Part shown: positions 1-9,991 of the stretch, piece after piece
Layout of the letters: every line of letters starts with the position of its first letter
Numbering within the stretch: position 1 is the stretch's first letter
Assembly (NCBI GenBank): GCA_027972325.1
Contig: JAPMOS010000184.1
Coordinates: 1-60,200, forward strand
Reading direction: 5' to 3'
From: Paratrimastix pyriformis
Taxonomy: Eukaryota > Preaxostyla > Paratrimastigidae
DNA length: 60,200 bases
Notes under the pieces: model-generated
Told to the model about the DNA's origin: nothing
Databases searched by the model: none
The model's input: only the letters and a program-made list of their open reading frames with translations
Program-made: the position numbers and the translations under genes

Positions 1-262
1 CGTTTTCGGCTATGGATATGATGAATACGGATCGAGATTTTGAGCCTCAGGATAAAGAAATTGAGGAGGAGAGCGCTGGCGGAGGAGGACTTGAGTAAGA
101 GGAAGGAGATGTTGAAACAGTGAGTCGGTGCATTATGGTAAGAGATAGGGCATTGGAGGAAAGCGCAAGCGTATTTATAAGAGTATCATGACGGATGGCG
201 CGGCGCCAATTACAACCTACGTGACTCGAAATGCGGAGGGGAAGGTGGACAGGGTGGTCTCC
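1..262 (+). mobile_element. LINE fragment, linker before reverse transcriptase
   Basis: This stretch aligns by eye, in the opposite orientation, with the LINE fragment at 20411-20882. Both share 'aatacggatcg', a block of arginine- and glutamate-rich codons, 'atgacggatggcg', and a segment reading like K-V-D-(K/R)-V-V. In the better preserved copy this block leads into a sequence typical of the start of a LINE reverse transcriptase, so the piece belongs to the linker between endonuclease and RT. It contains in-frame stops and is clearly decayed. It runs off the left edge of the window. Similarity to the second copy is seen directly; the LINE assignment follows from that copy. Confidence 0.6.
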
Positions 263-497
263 CCCGGTCGCATAGACCCTCGAGTTTTGAATTCCTTTGC
301 CCCGTTTTTGCGTCGATTCTCTCGCTGCCTCTTGCTATTTTCCAATGAACAAGACTGAAGAACAATCTGGGATGACGATGGAGCAAATGGAAGAAGCCGG
401 GAAGATTGAGGAGAAGAAACGGATGCAGAAGCAGCTGTTGCGCAATCGGAGGCTGCGAGCAAAAGAGACGTGAGGGTAAGGTCGGTATATTTCGCTT

Positions 498-969
498 TTG
501 TGGTGGGGTGAGGGACCTGCATCGGGTCCCGGCCCTCTCAATGTGATCGTGGTCTTACTGGTAGTTTGTTGGATGATGTCTCTTTTGTCGCAGAGAGTCC
601 GTGTTCCGGTTCGTTTCAAGAAGCCTCTGGACTCGTCCTCGCCCAACTATCGAAACTTGACATTGGCAATGGAGAGGATGGATTCGCTGAGCCGCTGGTG
701 GAGGGTTCCTACCCTCCTTTGAGGTGCTCATCTATGAAGATGATTTGGAGCTATTGGACAAGTTTTGTGGGGTGAAGGGATTGGACATCCTGGACCACCG
801 AATGGAGGAATTACCTGAGTCGCGCTCAGCCACTACGATTGTTGGGGACTTCTCCCTGGAGTTGCTCCTGAAAGCGATTAGGGAAGCCAATCCTGGCTGC
901 TTTGTGACTGGGAAACAAGTTCATGGCAAGGTCTGTCAGGTGGGGTTGGGAATGATCATCTCTTGGTAG
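498..969 (+). other. possible decayed coding stretch, unassigned
   Basis: Two short plus-strand frames (566-775 and 724-969) look more protein-like than their surroundings, with a run around 730-930 containing EVLIYEDDLELLDKF and REANPGCFVTGKQV. They are in different frames, so either a frameshift or an unseen intron separates them. A possible acceptor (tgtctcttttgtcgcag) precedes 594 and a possible donor (caag/gtctgt) follows near 930. I do not recognise the product. It could be LINE-derived, since LINE remnants lie on both sides, or a host exon. Confidence is low. Confidence 0.25.
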
Positions 970-1502
970 GTGCAAGACCCTACGATGAAGGTGTTCCGTG
1001 TGCTATGTGTGGTGAGGGGCCCGCCAGTGTGGCCATCGGTCGTGGCGGGTCGCCGGCCGATTTTGCCGGGGAGCGGTCGGAGCAGTTCGAGAATGTGCCT
1101 GGCAAGACGGTCATCGTGCTGAGGCCGGCCGGTTGCAGATCGGTGGCCGACGTGATGCGGTGGTTTGACGAGCGGTCTCACCGCCCCGGACCAAATCAAA
1201 CTGAAGGATCGCGATTTGGATTCGGGGCGGTGGGACGGGGCTTCGTCCTCCGCATCCCGACCGACGAGGTCCCCAGGGCCCGGGCTATGGCGCGGAGGGC
1301 AGGAAGTGGGGGCTGTTGTTGCGGATACGGGCGGGCTGTGAGTGAAGGAGCTGGGCGGGTTGTGGACGGGTGCGTGGGGGTGGGCAGCTGCTGTGATCAT
1401 CGGCCCCCCACTATTCTCCCTGTCCTTCTGTGTTGGCACTGTCTGAAAACGAGTGGAAGGGAGCTGGTGAAGGGTGCAGAAAGGGGACTGGGTGGAGAAT
1501 AA
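963..1502 (+). other. unassigned open frame in G-rich DNA
   Basis: A 179-codon plus-strand open frame with a CAMCGEGPASV segment and a plausible stretch near VIVLRPAGCRSVADVMRW. The minus strand is also open across the same bases, so strand choice is uncertain, and composition (G-rich plus strand) could keep either frame open by chance. No domain was recognised. From 1503 to about 1870 the sequence is purine-rich with only short frames, and I see nothing supportable there. Confidence 0.2.
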
Positions 1503-1958
1503 TGGAAGGGGTGGGCGCAATTGGAGAGGTGGATCGTGTAATCGCGAGTTTTCTTTGGTGGCACGATGTATTGAATACCGAAAAACGAGGGGGAAAGGGG
1601 GCGAGGGGATATGGGAAAAGGGAAAGAAGGGGTGGGGCTTGGTTGGAATGGGAGGGGAATCATTATGCAACTGAGGGGGTGGAACCAGATGGTGGAATTG
1701 GTGGAGAGGTGGAAGGTAAAATTGGGTGGGTGGAGATATCACAGACAAGAAGGAGGGGAACGGGAATTGGGTGGGGAATTAATAAAGGGTAAATGTAGTT
1801 GATCCAAAGAGAGGGGCGAGAAGCGTGGTTGTCTGGGTTGGATAAAGACTGGTAATGAGAACTGGGAATGCTGGTACGGAGAGGGGGAAGACCTATGGAA
1901 GGGGCGAAGGGGCCGGTGGTGGAAGGGAGAGAGATGGGATCAGGAGGGTTGGCGGGGG

Positions 1959-2600
1959 TTGGGATGGCTGTTTTCTCCCGCGTTTTCTGGTGGGCTGAGC
2001 GCCCCTACTTTCCAACTGTGGTTGGATGGTGTGCCGGCTTGGTGGGGTGGCTGCATTGGGTGGCGGCTGCCCTCAGGTTGGTGTGGTATGTCTAGCCGAT
2101 GTCTCGTTGGTCTGTGGATGGAGGAAGATGGATGGCGAGTTTCTAATCATGCTTTGATCATAGTCTCCCGGCTGGACAGAGTGCTTTGCCTCGGAGGTGG
2201 GCCCTGTCTGGTGTCGGAAATAACTACCGGTTTGTTGGTTGTTGGGACGTCTGGCAGCGGCTCATCCTTAGAATTTCAGATATCTGGCCCCCTGAGATGC
2301 CTGTCTGACCGTCTGGTCAGATGGAAGATCCTTCTCTGGGATGTTGCTGATGCGGCACGTTCTTTGGGAGAGAGTCTGTCTTTCCGGTATTCTTTTTTGT
2401 CATCTTCAGAAACTTTTAGGAATGTGGCCGCTGATTTTGTTAAGGCTGGTCAAGGGCAGCATGGTTATTGTTTTGAGCTTTCCTGGAATGGGGTTGGTCT
2501 GTGTGTACCTTGTTTTTCTGTCATCCAATTCCAATACTGGACTGAGCAGATGGGAGCTCCAATGCCTGCATCCGCACAAAACCTCCGAATGAATGGGCAA
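1959..2600 (+). mobile_element. RNase H-like remnant, probably from a retroelement
   Basis: The open frame starting at 1959 contains, around 2320-2440, LVRWKILLWDVADAAR followed by a serine-rich stretch and RNVAADFVKAG. This order (conserved W, an aspartate, a spacer, then N-x-A-A-D) resembles the C-terminal part of RNase H domains carried by many LINEs. No full set of catalytic residues could be assembled by eye. A GT...AG pair around 2626-2642 may mark a small intron. The position between LINE debris and a tyrosine-recombinase element fits a retroelement tail. The assignment is tentative; the sequence shows only the partial motif. Confidence 0.35.
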
Positions 2601-2919
2601 CTTTGGACGACGTCTGAAGGTCTGTGTAAGTATTCATTTATTACAGTTTACTCATTTTCTGAGATCGATGATCTCGGTAGGACTGGTGGTGACGCTAGGG
2701 CCGGTCAAGGTCGCCTCGTTCATTGCGGATGAAGCCATGGAGAGGGACCTCAGCTCGGGCTCAGCAGGGCACGTCGCTCAGCACTGTCCATGTACTTCAC
2801 CATGAGTGGCCACCCTCTATCACCGGAAGGCAAACTGGTGAAACAAGTCGTCACCGGCATCGAAGGACAAACCGGCGGGGGGCAAAGACCTCGGTCCGAT
2901 CTGGGACCGAGCAGATCTC

Positions 2920-3609
2920 TTGAAATTGCTCGAGGGGGAATGGGCCAACAATGCGACCCTTGACCAAAATCGGCTCATTGGTAAAGTCGCCAGCTTGTTG
3001 GAGATCGCGGGTTTGAGGGTCATGGACACGACCTCGATCTCTTTTTCCGACTCACGCTTTGAGTTCGGCCAGCCGGGGTGTGAGCACTCAGTTCGGCTGA
3101 AGGTGTGTCCGAAGGAGACACACAACACCAAGATTCGATGGGTCCAGGTGGTCGGGGCTCCCGACAACCCACTGTGCCTACACTGCGCCATGAAACAGTG
3201 GCTGACCAAGCGGCCGACGGAACCAGCGGTTGCGGGTCAGGCAGTGTCGGACACCTTCTTTGTCTTTCCACGGGATAATTCAGTGAAGTGCAGGGTGGGC
3301 AAAGCCATTTCGGCAGACTGGATCCGGAACTGCGTGCGTTCGACGATGACGGTGGCAGGCATTCCCCTGCAGTGGGGTGCCCATTCAATTCGCTCAGCCG
3401 CCGCGTCGAAAGCCGCTGCACTGGGCATTCCACTGCCACAGATTCTGACCAGGTATCGTTGGAGCTCCAGGTCCAGCACCTACCAAATGCACTATGGTCG
3501 TGCAGTGGAAGGAGTCACGGATCGCTTCGACGAGGCACTGTTGGCGGGTCGGTTCAGTGGCAAACCTCATGAAATGTCGGGGCCGCTGAACCTGACAAGG
3601 GGACCCTAG
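2920..3609 (+). CDS. tyrosine recombinase of DIRS-like gamma (fossil)
   Basis: A 229-codon frame with the layout of DIRS-type tyrosine recombinases. It has an N-terminal helical part (LLEGEWANNATLD), the first-arginine region (LLEIAGLRVMDTTSI), a basic beta region with KVCPKETHNTK, a cysteine pair in LCLHCAMKQW, then GAHSIRSAAASKAAALG (the HxxR box), LTRYRW and a tyrosine in YQMHYGR. These match the R...HxxR...H/W...Y catalytic order. The enzyme would integrate a circular DNA copy by recombination, which fits the absence of target duplications seen in this window. The region upstream to about 2700 also reads like recombinase N-terminus. A Crypton origin was considered, but the adjacent ICR and inverted repeat favour DIRS. 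Confidence 0.75.
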   Translation: MKLLEGEWANNATLDQNRLIGKVASLLEIAGLRVMDTTSISFSDSRFEFGQPGCEHSVRLKVCPKETHNTKIRWVQVVGAPDNPLCLHCAMKQWLTKRPTEPAVAGQAVSDTFFVFPRDNSVKCRVGKAISADWIRNCVRSTMTVAGIPLQWGAHSIRSAAASKAAALGIPLPQILTRYRWSSRSSTYQMHYGRAVEGVTDRFDEALLAGRFSGKPHEMSGPLNLTRGP

Positions 3610-3667
3610 GGGTTCCCCCCTTTAGCAGAGCACGAGTTGGGAGGCAGTGTGATTCCTTTGGCATGCT

Positions 3668-3791
3668 GTCTATTTTCCTGGGGGTTTGGGAAGATGAAGG
3701 TCGTCGAGATTGATTACTCGTTCGCCGAGGCTCCGAGGCTGAAGCGAGGAATCATCGAGACTCTTCTTCCCAAACCCCAGAAATACTCCCA
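3668..3791. repeat. internal complementary region of gamma
   Basis: The segment is the reverse complement of gamma's right end joined to its left end. The left portion, ending ...gaggctgaa at 3743, matches the left terminal repeat seen at about 17690-17743. From 3744 onward, gcgaggaatcatcg is the complement of 13697-13710, and gactcttcttcccaaac is the complement of the bases just before 4740. Such a junction copy is diagnostic of DIRS elements, where it helps template a circular intermediate. Confidence 0.7.
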
Positions 3792-3808
3792 CCCGCCTCC
3801 CTGGTGGC

Positions 3809-4327
3809 GTGGAGCACCACATGGCTTACAGCCCCACTGCCTCACCACCTCCTGAGCCTGCCGACACCACCTTGCCCTCCTGCCAATTTGAGGAGCAAAG
3901 GGTGGGGAGAGAAGACAGATCATGTTACCTTTTCCCCCCTCTGTCACAACACCACCACACTCGCCCGCACACAGCCCTCGCGCTGGACCCGGGCAAGGAA
4001 CTCTCGGTCTACAACGCCAACCGGCGTCTGACCGCGGCCAAGCGAGGCTATGATCACCCCAAGGCCGCTACGCGCCTCTTCACTCTGGAAGATGGGTCGC
4101 GCGTCGTCGTCTCGAACACCCACCGCGGCCGCAGTGGACACTGGGTCTCGTCGCGCGGAGGCGGAGGCTCTGCTGTTCGAGGCGCGACCCGAGGATGGTC
4201 TCGGGGTGCTACTCGTGGCCGTGGCCGTGGCCGTGGCCGTGGCGGCCGCAAGTTCTTTTCGGCCGCCTCTTCTGCCCGTGGCAAGAGCTCCGTTGAGGAG
4301 TCTGCTGCGGAGGGGGGGAAGAAGTGA
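3809..4327 (+). CDS. Arg/Gly-rich open frame between ICR and right end of gamma (fossil)
   Basis: A 172-codon frame whose second half is an RG-repeat tail (GATRGRGRGRGRGGRKF) preceded by ELSVYNANRRLTAAKRG and FTLEDGSRVVVSNTHRG. RG-box tails bind nucleic acid, so a nucleocapsid-like role is possible. The tail sits beyond the ICR, close to the terminal repeat, which is not where DIRS elements normally keep a gene. A similar RG/F-rich frame occupies the same position in beta (53223-53474). The start codon is uncertain; a splice acceptor-like cacacag occurs near 3972. Function is inferred from composition only. Confidence 0.4.
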   Translation: MEHHMAYSPTASPPPEPADTTLPSCQFEEQRVGREDRSCYLFPPLSQHHHTRPHTALALDPGKELSVYNANRRLTAAKRGYDHPKAATRLFTLEDGSRVVVSNTHRGRSGHWVSSRGGGGSAVRGATRGWSRGATRGRGRGRGRGGRKFFSAASSARGKSSVEESAAEGGKK

Positions 4328-4615
4328 ATGGAAGGCGCTTCGTCCCCCGGGGGTCTTTTTCTGAGGCTTCGCCCCCTCTGTGTTTTTCCCTGATTTTTAT
4401 TTTTGCGTGACCTGGTAAGCCGGAGGTTTCTCCACCCTCCTCTTTCCCTCCGCAGACACATGCTTACCGGGGTGAGCTTCGGCGGCTCATGGGGAGGAGA
4501 AGTTGAATTTGATTGTGCCGATGTTTGATCAATCTTTGAAAGCCTCTCTTGTTTTGTCTCTCTCGTCTTTCTGTCCACCTTCCGGAGTGGTGCCCGGCCC
4601 CTTTGGCGTGCTTAC

Positions 4616-4740
4616 GCAAGGGCGGGTTCCACTATTCGTGTCATCTGACATGGAATTTCTTTCTATTTGTGGTCAGTGCCGCTTTTTGCGTTGCCTGACG
4701 TGATGTCTATTTTCCTGGGGGTTTGGGAAGAAGAAGAGTC
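4616..4740. repeat. right terminal repeat of gamma
   Basis: It matches the gamma left terminal repeat at about 17585-17690 in inverted sense (shared blocks ccactattcgtgtcatctg, gtcagtgccgctttttgcg and cctgggggtttgggaag). The two ends then diverge into end-specific extensions. The core gtcagtgccg...ttttgcgt also occurs in alpha's terminal repeats, suggesting common recognition. Between 4328 and 4615 I see no gene. Confidence 0.65.
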
Positions 4741-4895
4741 TGGTGGGATAGCCGAGTAATCTCTTCCCCAAACAAACCCAAACCAAGAAAGAGTGAACAC
4801 TTGCACAGCAAGCACGCAAAACGGCACTGACATCCAAAAATTTATCAAAAAGAATTTGACATGTCATGTCAGTGCCGGCAGTCGACTTGTCCTTT
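4741..4895. repeat. left terminal repeat of alpha copy A, with hairpin
   Basis: The outer 24 bases (TGGTGGGATAGCCGAG...) are specific to this end. From about 4765 the sequence matches the opposite end in inverted sense up to 4895. Inside it, 4823-4876 forms a hairpin with perfect 11-bp arms (GGCACTGACAT / ATGTCAGTGCC) around an A/T-rich loop. The same hairpin is present in every alpha terminal repeat in the window. Confidence 0.8.
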
Positions 4896-6387
4896 AAGCA
4901 TAAGCCCATTCGGACGACGACACGCCAGCCACCGACGCAGAGAAAGGTGGGAAGGGAGTCAGTACCGCGCAACGCAGTAAAACCAATCCAGTTGGGAGTC
5001 AAAGCTCCCGAAGGTTTCAATGAAAACGACGAAGAGAGATACATGATCAACCATGCGAACCCCAAACATCTCCTCAAGCGGGTCGCGACCCGCCCCGGGG
5101 GGTGCACGTCTAGTCAGGGAAAGAGGAGGCTGGAGAAAACCCCGACGCACCGCTGTAACCGGTCAGCAAAAACAGGTGGGAGAGAAGAAGCCAAACAAAA
5201 GGAGGGGCGAAACCTTCAAAGGCCCCGAGGGCACCGAGTCTTCCCGTACTCGGCACCCTCCATAGGGAATCCTTCCCTCAACGGGTCGGACCCCCCGCAA
5301 ATAAAAACAACGAAGAAGATCGGACAAAACAGCGAGAGGACTCGTTGTCCGACATGCCGCGGGCCAAAGGCACGCGTCGAGAGAAACGCAGAGCACGACG
5401 GAGCCGCGACAGGCACCTTGCCTCGCAGATCCCAGGAGGGTTCTCGCCCCCGTGCTCGCGGCTCCTTCGTCACCAGTCGCCGACCGGCGCCGGTGAAGCG
5501 GTGGAGGCACCCTTGCCGTGCAGGCGTCGAATTCTGTATAAAGAACCCAAGCCCCCACCAAAAACGCAAACCCCGAAGGGAGAGAGAGCACAAAAGGTGA
5601 CGTATCGCTCGCCACTTCAGGGTGCTCAACAAATATCCCTCCCGCGAGAGGGAGGTGTGCGGTGGGGTGAGCGCGGTAGTTCACGGGCACAACGCCCACG
5701 ATGAAATCACATGAGCTGTTGTCAAAACAGAACAGACGACGGTGAATAACAAACCCCGACCCCCGCATTCTGAATGTGGAGGATGCATGGTGCCCACCAC
5801 GACCATGGTAAAGCCACACAGTTGTGCCACAACAAAACGAAAACGGGGTGAAAGATAACACCCGCAGCAGTTCCTCGAGCTGTTGCCCATTCAGAACAGA
5901 AAGGAGGAAGACAACACCCACACCGCTATGAAGGTGCATGATGGATGTCTTAAGAGTACAACGAGCAGGATGACCATAGGCTGTTGTTCAAGCAAAGTAG
6001 CTGGGGGTGAATGACCACAACTCCCCCACCATGAATGCCCAATCACATCAGACGAGGGTGAATGAGGGTGCATGAAGGGTGGTGTCTCAAGGTCAAAAGG
6101 CCCCGACGAGACCCCACACATTGTTGTCAAAGGGAACCAAACAAGGTTGAACAACAGCCACACTCGCCTCCCCACGAGGCAGCCCTCCTGACTTGTCAAT
6201 CAGATTGTCGGGTTGAACAGGCAGCAGTACAGCCAAGGGAGCACGTACGAAGATTGCGCTGCGAAGACAAAATGCCCACCATCATTCATGACCATGGGGT
6301 ACACGTTGAGTCGAAGCTTCGCGGGGGAAAGCAGCAACAAACAAACCCAGTGCCACTCGTCAGGCAGGGAGGTGGGTGGGAGACTTG
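4896..6387. other. non-coding distal segment of alpha (between end and ICR)
   Basis: About 1.5 kb with no convincing gene. It contains several degenerate repeats of 'gagctgttg' followed by acaacacccc-type runs (about 5700-6060), also present in copies B, C, D and the fragment at 59052-60200. Other alpha copies preserve the order but not any reading frame. Confidence 0.55.
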
Positions 6388-6517
6388 TCTTGGTTTGGGT
6401 TTGTTTGGGGAAGAGATTACTCGGCTATCCCACCATTCTCCTTCACGAGTTCGGAGAACGAGGGACAGCCTTCGTGGGATAGCCCCAAACAAACCCAAAC
6501 CAAGAAAGAGTGAACAC
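6388..6517. repeat. internal complementary region of alpha copy A
   Basis: Bases 6388-6435 are the reverse complement of the left end, and 6436-6517 are the reverse complement of the right end. Together they spell the two ends of the element joined head to tail, GGAGAA|TGGTGGG on the minus strand. The join agrees to the base with ends deduced independently from the insertion sites of copies A and D. This is the hallmark of DIRS elements. Confidence 0.85.
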
Positions 6518-6829
6518 CATACCAAAGGAATAGCTTTCCCCCTTCCGCACTCTACGTGACCCGGCTAACGGGATGCTCCGCCCAACACTCTTGGCCGATG
6601 AGCCGGCTCTACGGATACCCATCCTGATGTTGGGAGTGCGCGTGCCGGAGGGCCAGAACGAGCATCAAACAGCTGAGAGGTGGTACACACTCCACAGTGT
6701 CCCCCGCGTGTGTCCGGGGTCGCTCCCCAAAGGTGCCGAGTGCTGTCACTGCTTCCGACAGACAAGAAGGCATCAGTCGATGCGAGAGCAGGCATGAAAC
6801 ATCGAGCATCACACTGCCCCAGCAAAGCC

Positions 6830-7470
6830 CCACTCTGATGGTGCTGGTGTGGTGATTCTGGCCTGAATGCGCTGGTGTGGGTGTGATGCTGCTGCTGGAG
6901 TGAGAATGAACACCAGGAGGCATATGGGCACACAGGCCCGCCCCAGACGCCTCGCCACGCAGCTGTCCTGGTGTGCCAGGGCGCATTCAGGGGCATGATG
7001 AGCACACAGGCCCGCCCCGACAGAACACCACTCTGGTGGTGCTGGGTGATGGTGTTGGTGTTGCTGCTGCTGGTGTGAGAATGCACACCAGAGGGCATGT
7101 GGGCACACACAGGCCCGCCCTGAGACGCCTCAAGCAGTCAAGCAGCTGTCAGGACGCATTCAAGGGCATGATGAGCACACAGGCCCGCCCGAAAAGTCAC
7201 CACACTGGTGGTGCTGATGATACTGTTGGTGTGAGAGTGTACACCAGGGGACATGTGGGGCACACTCCGGCCCGCCCCAGACGCATCAAACAGATGTCCT
7301 GGTGTGCCAGGACCCATTCAAGGCATGATGAGCACACAGGCCCGCCCTGAGCAACGCCACACTGATGGTGCGTGTGCTGGTGGTGGTGCTGTGATGATGC
7401 TGCCGGTGTGAGAGTGCATCCAAGGGGCATGTTGGGCGCACTCAGGCCCGCCCCTGATGAACATACCGGG
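6830..7470. repeat. degenerate tandem array with hairpins in alpha
   Basis: A core (A/C)GGCCCGCCC recurs at about 6931, 7005, 7108, 7178, 7265, 7335 and 7441. Spacing alternates between about 70-74 and 87-106 bases, implying a two-part unit of roughly 160-180 bp. Units also carry short inverted repeats such as GTCCTGGTGTGCCAGG and CACCACTCTGGTGGTG. The array is present in B (about 23040-23760), C (about 30000-30700) and D (about 32850-33480). Confidence 0.6.
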
Positions 7471-7922
7471 GCATGAACAGGTGCAAGCCCCTCAAGTGCA
7501 TAGCACCAATTTTCCCGGTGTTGGTGTACCCACGGGCACCGCATCCGAACATACCACGGATCGCCCTCCTGAAAAAACCAGCGGTGCATGCATGCCATCG
7601 TCACGGTGTTGGTGAGTCAACGTACACACCGAGGCAGAGGGGCATCCGGAAATCCAACGGAGCGCCCTCATGAGAAAACCCGCGGTGCGGCACGTAAACG
7701 AGCAGATACGCGCTGAAATCACACAAGGGTCCCAGTGTTGGGGTGATGGTCATGGGCAAGCGCAGGCCTACCCCAAAGAAAAACACCGAACACTGGTGTT
7801 GGTGTGCCAGATGTGTCACAGAGAGGGCCCGCCTGGAAAAACACGACTTCAGGTGCGGGTGTGACAGCGCACACGGGATCGGAAGAGAACCCATTGAGGA
7901 ACGACGTGCAACTATGAGGCTT

Positions 7923-8002
7923 GCTGGCGGTCAGTGAATTCTCTCAATCTCTAGACCTAGCAGTGCCGAAATCCCAAAGTTGTTTCTGACCTGACCGCCA
8001 GC
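7923..8002. repeat. conserved stem-loop in alpha
   Basis: The arms gctggcggtcag (7923-7934) and ctgaccgccagc (7991-8002) are perfectly complementary over 12 bp around a 56-base loop. The older copy B keeps both arms (24124-24135, 24193-24204) although its loop has changed. C and D each carry one difference in one arm. Confidence 0.5.
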
Positions 8003-9893
8003 TTGTTGGGACCTCTCGATCCCCGAGCGTGGGACCCGTGGGTGCACAAGTATGCGCGCGTCCCTGACGTCTCACAGTTTGTTGTTGTTTCTGACCCTGT
8101 ACGGTCTGTGTGAGGGTGTGGGCGCAAACAAACACAGGCCCGCCCAACCAAATGCTCTCAGTATAGTTCGCGTCCGTGTGTGAAGTGTGATCCCACTCCA
8201 GGCAGGACAGCACCGCAGAGCACCGAGTAGGGGAGCAGAAATACTATGGAATAATGCCACCCGGCTGTGGGCAAGGCGGACAAGTGCACTGTTCTCAGCC
8301 TTGCCTGTGAATGGACAGAGTGACCCCAAGCAGGAGTGATCGTGATGGGTCCAAGACAGGGATGCTCGCCCTCCCGGGACGGAGCCGCCCCATCATGGCC
8401 CTCGGAGGTGGGGATGGGATGAGCCGGAATGATGGGCAGGGACTGGAAGGTGTACGTGGGTGCTGAGGGCACGCACTCGGAGGAGGGAGAGTGCGCAGAG
8501 ATCACGAGTGGTGTTTCACCCAAGAGGGCGGAGAGAGGATGCGACGACAGACTTTCCTCTCTGCTCCCGTCAAGCTTGCCCGACGTCTCGTGCCCAGGCT
8601 GAGAGTTGAACGGGGTATTTGTAGAGCGCCCTCGGCCGCTGGCGCCTAGTCCCACCACCCTTCGCCGGGTGGAAGCTGCGGCTGCACCACCTTCATTTGG
8701 GGCCCCACTTGTATAGCGCCGGACCCCTGGGGCGCTCCTCCCGTGCCCCCACTGGGGGTCCCAAAGGGAACGGCCGCCAGTGTGTCAGTCTCATCGATCG
8801 GGTGTAGGGGACGAGGACGTGCGTTCGTTGACCCGACGCTCACATTTTGCAAAGGAGCAGGCAGTCCCCAATCCGCGCGAAGAACCCCGCAACGAGACCC
8901 CGATGTGCATGGCCGAAGTGGGGCACTCGCCCCTTTCAGCATGGATGCCCTGGCCACAGAAGAGCCAACGTGTGAGTTCAGGACGCTCACGATCTTGGGC
9001 TTGGGCAACTGAGGAGTTGTTGAGCAGCCCGTGGGTCATGGGAGCCTTTCAGGTCCGCGGTGAGCATGACTCTTGTCCGGGCGATGTTGTCCCCGGGAGG
9101 AACGGTACCAGGGACACTCCCGTCGGGTGTTGTGGGTCCAATGGGCCAGGAGAAGAGGACAACTGCGATGACCTCACGCTCGTCTCTACGCACCCAGAGT
9201 CAGGGAAGGGCTCTTTCACGAAGCCAGACTTTGTAACGAGGCACTCCGTCACACGTTCCATTCTCCTTCACGTGTGTCGGGTACCTGACCGCTCACATTT
9301 TTTGCAAAGGGGGAGCCAGTCCCCAGGCCAGATGCAGACCCCGTCACGAGGGGTGGACAACCCTGGTGTGCATGGTCGAAGTAGAGAACTCGACAGTGGG
9401 GCCTATGTGTGTCCTGGAAGCTCGCGATCCTGGACTTGAGGAAAGACAGACCCGTTCCCTAGAACACGTCTCCTCCCTCTTGGGGGACATCTGTTAGATC
9501 AGGCCCTTCCCCCCCCCAGGGGAACGTCATGCTCACCCGGTCCCGCGCGGGGTGGTGGCCCAGGCATGTCGAGCACACGATGCTTCCCTCCTAAACGTAC
9601 GCCGTGTGAAAGAGCAACGGGGGGTGTTTCCCTCGGTTCCGAAAGAGTATAAGACCTCTGAAACGTGGTGTGGCGACCGCCATGGTTCCATGTGGGACAT
9701 GGAGTCCGGACCGAGTCATCGTGTCTCCGATCCGAAACCGGGGAGTTGGCTGCTCCCCTGGTGCGCGCCCAAAATAGATGAAGCTCCTCTCTTGCAACCG
9801 CCAGTGTGTGTTGAAGAGGGAGAAGCTCGCAGTGTGCGTTGTTGTAAAATCCTGCGAGTTGTGCCGCAGGAACGTGCGCGCCTGTGTGCCCGC

Positions 9894-9991
9894 AGATCAT
9901 CAGGGCCATGAGTCGGCTCCCTGGTCGAACGGTGCGTGGTAGCAGATCATCAGGGCCATGAGTCGGCTCCCTGGTCGAACGGTGCGTGGTG
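9894..9991. repeat. 48-bp tandem duplication private to alpha copy A
   Basis: The segment starting agatcatcagggccatgag occurs twice in immediate succession here and once in copies C and D, so it arose after these copies separated. It has no coding meaning. Confidence 0.75.

Larger units (their letters stand above)
2700..4740 (+). mobile_element. DIRS-like element gamma, right-hand part (fossil)
   Basis: This is the right part of a DIRS-like tyrosine-recombinase retrotransposon. Its parts in order are a recombinase region (about 2700-3609), an ICR (3668-3791), an Arg/Gly-rich open frame (3809-4327) and the right terminal repeat (about 4616-4740). The terminal repeat finishes at 13696-13710, on the far side of alpha copy A, which is inserted 15 bases before gamma's end. 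The left part is absent here, but a matching left end with a Gag-like gene occurs at 16711-17743 on the other strand. The element is broken and incomplete, with at least one break besides the missing half. It is older than alpha copy A. Confidence 0.75.

Noticed and set aside
2700-3609. Crypton-type DNA transposon for the recombinase gene
   Set aside because: An ICR and matching terminal repeats follow it, and a linked Gag-like left end exists at 16711-17743, which fits DIRS rather than Crypton.
6830-7470. CRISPR-like appearance of regularly spaced repeats
   Set aside because: The spacers are themselves repeated and degenerate, no cas genes are present and the context is eukaryotic.
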